Assembly: GCA_003563865.1 (NCBI GenBank)
Contig: PWTP01000085.1
Coordinates: forward strand, 1-5,793
Source: Dehalococcoidia bacterium
GTDB lineage: Bacteria; Chloroflexota; Dehalococcoidia; Dehalococcoidales; CSSed11-197
Reading direction: 5' to 3'
Length of the DNA: 5,793 nt
How positions within the stretch are numbered: position 1 is the first letter of the stretch; every line of letters starts with the position of its first letter. The notes below the pieces were generated by a model, which was not told the DNA's origin, did no database searches, and saw nothing but the letters and a program-made list of their open reading frames with translations. The translations under genes and the position numbers were made by a program. Of the stretch, positions 1 to 4,893 are shown one piece after another.

Positions 1-602
1 AGGCGTGCCAGCATTCGCCTGACAATATGCTTGCGCCCCTCATGTATTGTAATAGAATAGATATACCTGCTGCTCTCTTCAACAGCTTTTACCCTGGCCG
101 GATGAGTTATACCGTCATCAAGCATAATTCCGTTTTCTATCCGGTCTTTGTCTTGCAAAGAAAGTTTGTGATTAATACCAACCTGGTATTCTTTTTCGTG
201 TTCAAACCGTGGGTGGCTTAACCGGTAGGCCAACTGGCCATCATTGGTAAGCAAAATAAGCCCGGTACTGTTTTTATCCAGCCTGCCAACCGGAAACACT
301 TTGATGTGCCGGTACTTTGCCGGAATATAATCGGCCACTGTGGCCCGTCTTTGTTGGTCACTGGTGGTTGAAAGCACCCCGGCAGGCTTATTCAAGACCA
401 GATACACAAACGGGGCTGCTCTAGTCTTAACCGGCCTGCCGTCAATTGTTATTGTATCGGTGTTAATATCTACAGCGAAATTAAAACCGGTAGCCGTTTC
501 CTGATTAACCTGCACCCTGCCTTCTTTAATGGCGCGAGCCATCAGCCGGCGGGAGCCAATTCCGGCACCGGTAAGAACTTTGAGTAAACCAGTTGTGTTC
601 AC
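1..602 (-). CDS. RsuA/RluB/RluE/RluF-family rRNA pseudouridine synthase (C-terminus cut by window edge)
   Basis: This enzyme converts a specific uridine in ribosomal RNA to pseudouridine; the target base cannot be told from sequence. About 200 codons are visible on the minus strand. An N-terminal S4 RNA-binding domain covers residues 5-52 (LLKVLTGAGIGSRR, then EGRVQVN). The catalytic domain opens with NKPAGV at 71-76. The family motif GRLDKNSTGLILLTNDG at 106-122 carries the catalytic aspartate D109. The late motif EGRKHIVRRML is at 188-198, where EGRNRQVRRM is more usual. Family members run to roughly 230-250 residues, so a few tens are missing past the left edge. The start is GTG at 602-600: an in-frame TAA lies at 614-612 and no ATG or TTG lies between. 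There is no Shine-Dalgarno; a TAAAAT box ends 6 nt upstream, suggesting a leaderless message. The family assignment is secure. Confidence 0.93.
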   Translation of the reverse strand, partial: MNTTGLLKVLTGAGIGSRRLMARAIKEGRVQVNQETATGFNFAVDINTDTITIDGRPVKTRAAPFVYLVLNKPAGVLSTTSDQQRRATVADYIPAKYRHIKVFPVGRLDKNSTGLILLTNDGQLAYRLSHPRFEHEKEYQVGINHKLSLQDKDRIENGIMLDDGITHPARVKAVEESSRYIYSITIHEGRKHIVRRMLAR

Positions 603-608
603 AATTGT

Positions 609-638
609 ATTTTATCAGATGGGAAAAACATTCGATAA
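609..638 (-). promoter_or_regulatory. Putative promoter of the pseudouridine synthase gene (leaderless type)
   Basis: Reading the minus strand, TAAAAT at 614-609 (5 of 6 bases match TATAAT) is followed by six bases and then the GTG start. Transcription would begin at or next to the start codon. The -35 is poor: TTATCG at 638-633 with an 18-bp spacer, about 3 of 6 matches. Placement of the -10 and the lack of any ribosome binding site are the main support. Confidence 0.4.
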
Positions 639-696
639 CATATGTCTGTCAAATTATATTTTTAATTGATTTATGCAGCTATTAACGGATCCCTGC

Positions 697-726
697 TTTA
701 ACGCCGGTATGAGTTTATGATATGCT
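697..726 (+). promoter_or_regulatory. Weak candidate promoter for the small membrane-protein gene
   Basis: TTTAAC at 697-702, an 18-bp spacer and TATGCT at 721-726 give partial -35 and -10 matches (3 and 4 of 6). A TGA immediately before the -10 (718-720) forms an extended -10. An overlapping alternative -10, TATGAT at 716-721, matches better but has no recognisable -35. The -10 overlaps the dyad at 722-737, so binding there would interfere with polymerase. This is inference from motif match only. Confidence 0.3.
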
Positions 727-737
727 GTTTACAGCAT
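722..737. repeat. Perfect inverted repeat, possible operator
   Basis: ATGCTGT (722-728) and ACAGCAT (731-737) are perfect 7-bp inverted arms around a central TT. The dyad lies 33 bp before the start of the membrane-protein gene and overlaps its candidate -10. No run of T follows and the loop would be too short, so it is not a terminator. A dimeric repressor site is the natural reading, but no regulator gene is in the window. Confidence 0.4.
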
Positions 738-770
738 CGAAATTATTCCACCTAAGGGTTTTTTGAGTTC

Positions 771-1109
771 ATGAAATTTGGCATTGGCGAAATTGTTCTT
801 ATTCTGGTTGTTATTTTTATTGTCTTGCTCATTGTGCGTATATCAAAAATGGCAAAACCGCAACAACAGGCCACCCCTTATAAGCCTCAAGAAGAAACCA
901 GTCCGGCAGATATGACCAGTGAAGATGAACAGGCCAGGAAGGCGTCCAGGGCCAGAATGGTGCTTATTGGCACATTGATAGCCCTGGTGGGAGTGGTGGT
1001 TCTTCTTTCCAGCCTCAGCCTTGTCAGGTGGGTTTATTGGGGCCCGATTGCGGCTGTTGTTGCCATGCTGGCAGGTGTGGGTATAGTCCTGCTTGCCCGC
1101 CGTCGTTAG
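771..1109 (+). CDS. Small uncharacterised membrane protein, three predicted membrane helices
   Basis: I do not recognise a family for this 112-residue protein. An N-terminal hydrophobic helix covers about residues 7-23. A polar, proline- and acid-rich linker follows (about 26-62, containing QQQ and EDEQARK). Two hydrophobic helices lie at about 63-82 and 88-108, and the protein ends in RRR. The basic residues after helix 1 and at the C-terminus favour both lying in the cytoplasm with the N-terminus outside, but this is only a positive-inside guess. The N-terminus FGIGEIVLILVV resembles TatA, yet the FGPKKLP hinge and amphipathic helix are absent. ATG at 771 is preceded by an in-frame TAA at 753-755. 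AAGGG at 754-758 is a distant, weak Shine-Dalgarno. The gene ends 62 bp before nadK, so read-through into nadK is possible, but nadK appears to have its own promoter. It looks real: sensible topology, no overlap and a plausible upstream region. Confidence 0.72.
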   Translation: MKFGIGEIVLILVVIFIVLLIVRISKMAKPQQQATPYKPQEETSPADMTSEDEQARKASRARMVLIGTLIALVGVVVLLSSLSLVRWVYWGPIAAVVAMLAGVGIVLLARRR

Positions 1110-1110
1110 A

Positions 1111-1139
1111 TTGACACCTGCTAATACCAGTGATAGACT
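1111..1139 (+). promoter_or_regulatory. Probable promoter of the nadK operon
   Basis: A perfect TTGACA at 1111-1116 is followed by a 17-bp spacer and TAGACT at 1134-1139 (4 of 6 matches), with TGA directly before it (1131-1133) as an extended -10. It lies in the 62-bp gap between the membrane-protein stop and nadK. A start near 1146 would give a leader of about 26 nt that includes the nadK ribosome binding site. This is the best-formed promoter inside the window. Confidence 0.6.
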
Positions 1140-1171
1140 TCATTTCTTATTTATGTTAAGAGGACAGTAGA

Positions 1172-2008
1172 GTGAAAACCATCGGTGTTGTATATCATCC
1201 AAAGAATCAAGCTGCCCCTGCGATGACGGAAAAAATTATATCTCTAGTCAGTAACTCGGGTTTCAAAACCTGGATTGCATCGGCATGGGAAACAGATAAA
1301 ATCAACCGGCATACAAGGTCGAGCGACCTGATTATAACCGCCGGTGGCGATGGCACCATTCTCAGAACCGTCCATGCAATTATCCCTGACATTGTTCCCA
1401 TTACCGGGGTTAATCTGGGACGGCTGGGTTTTTTGACCGAAATTGATGCAGATGAGGTAGATGACAAGCTTCCGGCGCTTTTACAGGGTAAAGGCTGGGT
1501 TGACAAGCGGTCAGTGCTTGAAGCTGAGCTAGCCCTGGCTGGAGAAAATGAGAAGCCTTTAAAACAATACTTTTGGGCTCTAAACGATGTGGTAATTGCC
1601 AGAGGAGAAATTGCCCGCGTAATACATATTAATGTCAGTATAGACGGTAATCCTTTAACCAGCTATCGTGCCGATGGCATAATTATTGCCTCTGCTACCG
1701 GCTCAACCGGCTATGCACTGGCGGCCGGCGGCCCGGTAATGCATCCGCAGGCAGAAGAGTTTCTGCTGGTTCCGATACTTCCCCACCTTAACCCGGGTTA
1801 TAATGTTGTAGTGCCGAAAAATTCCTATGTTGAGATTATAATAAATAACATACACCCGGCCACTCTCAACATTGATGGCCACATCAACCACTCTTTACCT
1901 GATGGTGCCAGTATTACTACCAGACAAAGCCCGCATGAAGTGCATTTTCTGCGGTCATTACCACAAACTTCATTTTTTACTACTCTTGAAAAAAGGCTCA
2001 GGATATAA
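1172..2008 (+). CDS. nadK: NAD kinase (ATP/polyphosphate-NAD kinase family)
   Basis: This cytoplasmic enzyme phosphorylates NAD to NADP, the only route to NADP in most bacteria. The 278-residue length is normal for the family. Diagnostic motifs are all present: GGDGT at 58-62 with catalytic D60; LGRLGFLTE at 82-90; the LND motif with N138 and D139; RADGIIIASATGSTGYALAAGGP at 167-188, covering the glycine-rich ATGSTGY loop at 175-181; the IxPHL segment near 202-206; and NIDG at 233-236. The start is GTG at 1172, supported by AGAGGA at 1159-1164 with a 7-nt spacer. The stop codon is one base from the ATG of the next gene, and the Nudix gene follows closely, so the three are probably cotranscribed. 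The neighbouring ADP-ribose hydrolase ties the operon loosely to pyridine-nucleotide metabolism. Specificity for ATP versus polyphosphate as donor cannot be read here. Confidence 0.97.
   Translation: MKTIGVVYHPKNQAAPAMTEKIISLVSNSGFKTWIASAWETDKINRHTRSSDLIITAGGDGTILRTVHAIIPDIVPITGVNLGRLGFLTEIDADEVDDKLPALLQGKGWVDKRSVLEAELALAGENEKPLKQYFWALNDVVIARGEIARVIHINVSIDGNPLTSYRADGIIIASATGSTGYALAAGGPVMHPQAEEFLLVPILPHLNPGYNVVVPKNSYVEIIINNIHPATLNIDGHINHSLPDGASITTRQSPHEVHFLRSLPQTSFFTTLEKRLRI
1999..2003 (+). promoter_or_regulatory. Ribosome binding site fixing the GNAT gene start
   Basis: CAGGA inside the last codons of nadK lies 6 nt before the ATG at 2010. It decides in favour of that start over the longer reading frame open back to 1872, which would overlap nadK by 137 bases and add 46 residues unlike any GNAT N-terminus. 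Confidence 0.6.
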
Positions 2009-2009
2009 C

Positions 2010-2465
2010 ATGGACACAGTTGAAAAAGCCACTATAAAAGATGCTTCGCAGATACACCGCCTGGTTAATAATTTTGCCGGACAGGGTAAAATGCTGGCCC
2101 GCTCTCTTTCTGAGATTTATGAAAATATAAGGGATTATTATGTTATAAGAGAAGATGGGCAGGTAATAGCCTGTGCCGCATTGCATGTTTTATGGGAGGA
2201 CCTGGCTGAAATCAAGTCTGTTGCCGTCACCCATGAACACCAGAAAAAAGGCTGGGGTGAGAAACTGGTCACCATTTGCCTTGACGAAGCCCGGCTGCTG
2301 GGCATACCCAAAGTATTCTGCCTTACTTACACACCGGATTTTTTTTCAAAATGCGGGTTTAAAATTATCGATAAATCTAACCTGCCCCAAAAGATATGGG
2401 GCGAGTGCTTCAAGTGCCCCAAATTCCCGGATTGTGATGAGGCAGCCCTTATTTATTCTTTTTAG
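2010..2465 (+). CDS. GNAT N-acetyltransferase, ArgA-like (short N-acetylglutamate synthase type)
   Basis: The protein is a single-domain GNAT acetyltransferase that transfers acetyl from acetyl-CoA to an amine. At 151 residues it fits the short ArgA-like group, whose members are thought to acetylate glutamate as the first arginine-pathway step. Visible features in order: N-terminal KATIKDASQIHRLV (6-19); the region LARSLSEIYENIRDYYVI (29-46); ALHVLWEDLAEIKSVAV (57-73), characteristic of this subgroup; the acetyl-CoA pyrophosphate loop QKKGWG (78-83); and TYTPDFFSKCGF (106-117). The C-terminal signature is W130, C133, C136, CPKFP and C142-D-E. The cysteine cluster is typical of the subgroup; whether it binds metal is unknown to me. 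The start is one base after the nadK stop and has its own Shine-Dalgarno. No other arginine gene is in the window, so glutamate as substrate is inferred from resemblance only. Confidence 0.88.
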   Translation: MDTVEKATIKDASQIHRLVNNFAGQGKMLARSLSEIYENIRDYYVIREDGQVIACAALHVLWEDLAEIKSVAVTHEHQKKGWGEKLVTICLDEARLLGIPKVFCLTYTPDFFSKCGFKIIDKSNLPQKIWGECFKCPKFPDCDEAALIYSF

Positions 2466-2477
2466 GCAGCATTATTT

Positions 2478-3002
2478 ATGACTGAACAACGCATTTCATC
2501 CGAATATGTCTATAAAGGCCGTATTTTAAACCTGCGCAAAGACACGGTCAAGCTGGACAATGGCCAGACTGCCACAAGGGAAATCATCGAACATGTCGAC
2601 AGCGTTGGTATAATAGCTGTCGACGGCCAGGAGAATATTTTACTGGTAAATCAATATAGGACTCCGGTTAACAGCTTACTGCTTGAAATCCCGGCCGGGT
2701 GCCTTGAGCCAGGAGAAAAGCCGGAATCTACTGTGGTAAGAGAACTGCGCGAGGAAACCGGGCATACCGCCGGAATAGTAAAAAAGCTGGGAGGATTTTA
2801 CCTGGCGCCGGGGTATTCAAACGAGTATATGCATGTTTATGTGGCAAAAGAATTGAGTTATGCCCCGCTGGTTTCTGAAGATACTGAAGGCATTGAATTA
2901 ATAAGAGAGCCGGTAGCAACCATCCAGGAGTTGATACTTGGCGGAAACATCATAGATTGCAAGAGTGTAGCGGCCATCCTAATGTTTCTTAGTACTGAAT
3001 AA
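2478..3002 (+). CDS. Nudix hydrolase, probable ADP-ribose pyrophosphatase
   Basis: This enzyme probably hydrolyses ADP-ribose to AMP and ribose 5-phosphate, clearing a reactive product of NAD turnover. The 174-residue protein has a complete Nudix box spanning 74-96: G74, E80, then REL-R-EET-G with R88, E89, E92, E93 and G95; these glutamates coordinate magnesium. Position 96 is histidine where a hydrophobic residue is usual. A proline at 111 (LAPGYSNE), 16 residues after the box glycine, is the feature known to mark the ADP-ribose pyrophosphatase subfamily. The preceding QYRTPVNSLLLEIPAG (59-74) also fits that group, as does the N-terminal YKGRILNLRKDTV. ATG at 2478 starts 12 nt after the GNAT stop; the ribosome site is weak (AGG at 2464-2466). 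Other nucleoside-diphosphate sugars could be substrates. The gene ends 3 bp from the converging HIT gene. Confidence 0.92.
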   Translation: MTEQRISSEYVYKGRILNLRKDTVKLDNGQTATREIIEHVDSVGIIAVDGQENILLVNQYRTPVNSLLLEIPAGCLEPGEKPESTVVRELREETGHTAGIVKKLGGFYLAPGYSNEYMHVYVAKELSYAPLVSEDTEGIELIREPVATIQELILGGNIIDCKSVAAILMFLSTE

Positions 3003-3005
3003 CAG

Positions 3006-3350
3006 TTAGCCCAGCTCGCCGGACAACTGCCGCCCGCCCAGAATGTGCCAATGGAGATGCAGCACACCCTGGCCGCCTTCAGTGCCGACATTGGTAACCA
3101 GCCGGAAACCTTTGCCAGCAATGCCTGCTGCCACTGCCATCCGGTTGGCTGTATTTATCATGTGCCCCATAAGTGAAAGGTCGTCCTCGGTCATATCGGC
3201 TACCGAATTCATATGTTTTTTAGGAATCAGCAAAAAGTGTACCGGTGCTTGAGGATTGATATCTCTAAACACCAGGACTTCTTTATCCTCATATACTTTA
3301 TCACTGGGAATTTCTCCTTTTACAATTTTACAAAAAACACAGTCTTCCAT
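3006..3350 (-). CDS. HIT-family (HINT-like) nucleotide hydrolase
   Basis: This 114-residue protein belongs to the histidine triad superfamily, HINT branch, whose members typically hydrolyse purine nucleoside phosphoramidates and related acyl-adenylates. The N-terminus CVFCKIVKGEIPS has the usual C4-x-x-C7 pair, which together with a histidine (H46 in PKKH) commonly forms a zinc site in this branch. FRDINPQAPVHFLLIPKKH (28-46) is the typical central segment. The catalytic triad HLHWH is at 98-102, followed by ILGGRQL. Full length for the family. ATG at 3350-3348 has a strong ribosome site, AAGGAGG at 3362-3356, 5 nt away. The gene lies 24 nt after the fumarase beta stop on the same strand, so it is probably the last gene of that operon. 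A functional tie to fumarase is not obvious. Exact substrate is unknown. Confidence 0.95.
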   Translation of the reverse strand: MEDCVFCKIVKGEIPSDKVYEDKEVLVFRDINPQAPVHFLLIPKKHMNSVADMTEDDLSLMGHMINTANRMAVAAGIAGKGFRLVTNVGTEGGQGVLHLHWHILGGRQLSGELG

Positions 3351-3374
3351 GCTTGCCTCCTTTGCAATTATTTA

Positions 3375-3935
3375 TCATAACTCAAAATTTGAGTATCTGG
3401 TTATCTCCTGCCCAAAAAGGTCTCCCCCCCAAACATCATAAGCAACAACGGCCGGAAAATTTTCAACTTCAAGCCGCATAACGGCTTCAGCCCCGGCATC
3501 GGTATAAGCCAGGATTTCTGCCTTCTTTACGCATTTAGAAAGAAGAGCACCTGCCCCGCCATAAGTTACTAAATATAAAGCTTGATACTGCCTGATAGCA
3601 TCTTTAACTTCTTTAGAACGTTGGCCTTTGCCAATCATCACCTTCAAGCCATTGGCAAGCAAAACGGGGGTAAACTCGTCCATGCGCTTGCTGGTAGTAG
3701 GCCCGCATGACCCAATTATTTGCCCCGGACGGGCTGGAGAAGGGCCCGTATAGTAGAAAGTCTGGCCGGCTATGTTTACCGGCAGCTGCAACCCCTTTTC
3801 GACAGCCGCGCTCAACCGCTTATGAGCCACGTCACGGGCAGTGAGAATACTGCCGGAAACCAGAATGCTGTCGCCGGTTCTAAGGTTTTTTATGTCTTCA
3901 TTTGGGAAGGGCGATACAACTACCTGCGACTTCAC
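3375..3935 (-). CDS. Class I fumarate hydratase, beta subunit (Fe-S hydro-lyase C-terminal domain)
   Basis: This is the small subunit of the two-part Fe-S fumarase, which reversibly hydrates fumarate to (S)-malate together with the alpha subunit encoded directly upstream. In the 186 residues one sees GDSILVSGSILTARDVAHKRL (21-41) with the family ARDxAH at 33-38; FYYTGPSPARPGQIIGSCGPTTSKRMD (60-86) with the conserved GPTT-x-x-RMD; GLKVMIGKG (96-104); the YGGAGALL segment (125-132); and LEVENFPAVVAYDVWG (155-170). The start is GTG at 3935-3933, directly abutting the alpha TAA. GAGGTGG at 3950-3944, inside the end of alpha, gives an 8-nt spacer. Abutting genes fit translational coupling and equal subunit supply. 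L-tartrate dehydratase beta is a homologous alternative, but fumarase is the commoner function outside dedicated tartrate loci. Confidence 0.92.
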   Translation of the reverse strand: MKSQVVVSPFPNEDIKNLRTGDSILVSGSILTARDVAHKRLSAAVEKGLQLPVNIAGQTFYYTGPSPARPGQIIGSCGPTTSKRMDEFTPVLLANGLKVMIGKGQRSKEVKDAIRQYQALYLVTYGGAGALLSKCVKKAEILAYTDAGAEAVMRLEVENFPAVVAYDVWGGDLFGQEITRYSNFEL

Positions 3936-4787
3936 TTAAATCACCACCTCGGCGTAACGGGCACTGTGACATTGCAGGTTAACCGCTACCGGAAGGCTGG
4001 CCATATGACAGGGATAGCTTATTGCATTCACTGCCAGGGCGGTAACTGTTCCGCCCATGCCCAAAGGCCCGATACCCAGCCGGTTAATTTTTTTAAGAAC
4101 CTTCTGCTCAAGTTCGGCTATTTCAATATCTTCATTCCAGTTTTCCAAAGGACGCACCAGAGCTTTTTTGGCCAAAAGCGCGGCTTTTTCCAGCGTTCCG
4201 CCTATACCCAAACCGATGATAAGTGGCGGACATGATGAACCACCGGCTGCTTTTACAGTTTCAGCTACCAGCTTGACTATAGCTTCTGCACCGTCTCCGG
4301 GTTTCAGCATAGCTACACGGCTCATATTTTCAGCGCCGCCACCTTTTGGTATAAATATGATTTTAATCTTGTTGCCGGAAACTATATCGGTATGAATAAC
4401 CGGTGGTGTGTTATCACGGGTATTCTCTCGTTTTGAGAATGGCTTGCTGACCATAGATTTCCTTAAATACCCCTGCCGGTAACCCAGACTCACTCCCTCG
4501 GAAATAGCATCATCGAGACTTCGGCCGGTAATATGAACGTCCTGACCAATTTCAACCAGCACTACCGCCACACCGCAATCCTGGCATAGCGGAGTACCCT
4601 CCTGCCGGGCAATGCGGGCATTTTCTAATATTATTTGCAGCGCCTGTCTGCCCAGAGGGGATTTTTCTATTTGAACTGCCTTCTCCAGAGCCACCACCAA
4701 ATCATCCGGCAGTTTTGTGTTTGCTTTGACACACAAACCGGCGACATGGTCGGTTATTGTATTTGCATCAATTTCACGTATTGTCAT
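3936..4787 (-). CDS. Class I fumarate hydratase, alpha subunit (Fe-S hydro-lyase N-terminal domain)
   Basis: This is the large, cluster-bearing subunit of the oxygen-sensitive two-subunit fumarase, acting in the cytoplasm on fumarate and malate. Its 283 residues match the usual length. The three cysteines expected to ligate the [4Fe-4S] cluster are all present: C68 in GTPLCQD, C186 in GGSSCPPLIIGLGIGG, and C273 in PVAVNLQCHSAR. GIGPLGMGG (238-246) is the typical glycine-rich segment and IPKGGGAENMS (146-156) the other family signature. An unusual detail is C71 (CQDCG), where threonine is common. ATG at 4787-4785 has no Shine-Dalgarno; a TAGAAT box ends 9 nt upstream, so the message may start almost at the codon. 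It heads a probable operon alpha-beta-HIT, divergent from mazG. L-tartrate dehydratase alpha is the homologous alternative. Confidence 0.93.
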   Translation of the reverse strand: MTIREIDANTITDHVAGLCVKANTKLPDDLVVALEKAVQIEKSPLGRQALQIILENARIARQEGTPLCQDCGVAVVLVEIGQDVHITGRSLDDAISEGVSLGYRQGYLRKSMVSKPFSKRENTRDNTPPVIHTDIVSGNKIKIIFIPKGGGAENMSRVAMLKPGDGAEAIVKLVAETVKAAGGSSCPPLIIGLGIGGTLEKAALLAKKALVRPLENWNEDIEIAELEQKVLKKINRLGIGPLGMGGTVTALAVNAISYPCHMASLPVAVNLQCHSARYAEVVI

Positions 4788-4791
4788 TGCA

Positions 4792-4804
4792 GTTAGATTC
4801 TAAC
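4792..4804. repeat. Perfect 13-bp dyad over the fumarase -10
   Basis: GTTAGA (4792-4797) and TCTAAC (4799-4804) are perfect 6-bp inverted arms around a single T. The dyad fully covers the TAGAAT box of the minus strand (4802-4797), 5 bp before the fumarase alpha start codon. A repressor binding here would block transcription. It could be chance, because a -10-like box with its complement is short and AT-rich. Confidence 0.35.
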
Positions 4805-4826
4805 ATCTTAATATGGTTGTTTACTA
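4797..4826 (-). promoter_or_regulatory. Candidate promoter of the fumarase-HIT operon
   Basis: On the minus strand TAGAAT at 4802-4797 matches 5 of 6 bases of the -10 consensus and is followed by 9 nt and the ATG of fumarase alpha. The -35 is poor: TAGTAA at 4826-4821 with an 18-bp spacer, 3 of 6 matches. A weak -35 fits a promoter that needs an activator, but that is inference. Confidence 0.4.
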
Positions 4827-4854
4827 ATACCGTAAGAGTAAATTTTGCTTATTC

Positions 4855-4884
4855 TTTACCTGTACAACATCAACAGAGTATAAT
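4855..4884 (+). promoter_or_regulatory. Probable mazG promoter
   Basis: TTTACC at 4855-4860 (4 of 6), an 18-bp spacer and a perfect TATAAT at 4879-4884. The mazG ATG begins 9 nt after the -10, so the transcript would have a leader of only a few bases or none. Confidence 0.6.
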
Positions 4885-4893
4885 CTTGGCGTT

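Larger units (their letters stand above)
603..770. other. Divergent intergenic region
   Basis: This 168-bp AT-rich gap separates the minus-strand pseudouridine synthase from the plus-strand membrane-protein gene. It contains the putative minus-strand promoter, a candidate plus-strand extended -10 and a 16-bp dyad. I see no coding potential and no RNA gene. One of the only two GATC sites in the window is here, at 688-691. Confidence 0.7.
4788..4893. other. Divergent intergenic region between the fumarase operon and mazG
   Basis: This 106-bp AT-rich gap carries the candidate fumarase promoter on the minus strand, a dyad over its -10 and the mazG promoter on the plus strand. Each -10 box ends exactly 9 nt before its ATG. 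Neither start has a Shine-Dalgarno site. Confidence 0.75.

Noticed and set aside
27..221. Short plus-strand open frame opposite the pseudouridine synthase
   Set aside because: It is antisense to the conserved catalytic domain and resembles no protein.
647..652. Perfect TTGACA on the minus strand upstream of the pseudouridine synthase
   Set aside because: No -10-like sequence lies 16-18 bp downstream; the box next to the start is about 32 bp away.
771..840. TatA-type translocase subunit
   Set aside because: Only the first dozen or so residues resemble TatA. The FGPKKLP hinge and amphipathic helix are missing, and two further membrane helices follow.
1872..2009. Longer reading frame giving the GNAT protein 46 more residues at its N-terminus
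   Set aside because: It overlaps the end of nadK by 137 bases, the extra residues do not look like a GNAT domain, and the ATG at 2010 has its own ribosome site and matches the family start.
2173..2481. 102-residue open frame in another register over the GNAT gene
   Set aside because: It overlaps a clear GNAT frame almost fully and has no recognisable motif or ribosome site.
3003..3028. CAGTT and AACTG inverted arms at the convergent junction as a terminator
   Set aside because: The stem is only 5 bp with a 16-base loop and no T-run on either strand.
3720..4235. 171-residue open frame on the plus strand opposite the fumarase genes
   Set aside because: It lies antisense across two well-supported genes, spans their junction and shows no domain; it is a shadow of their codon use.
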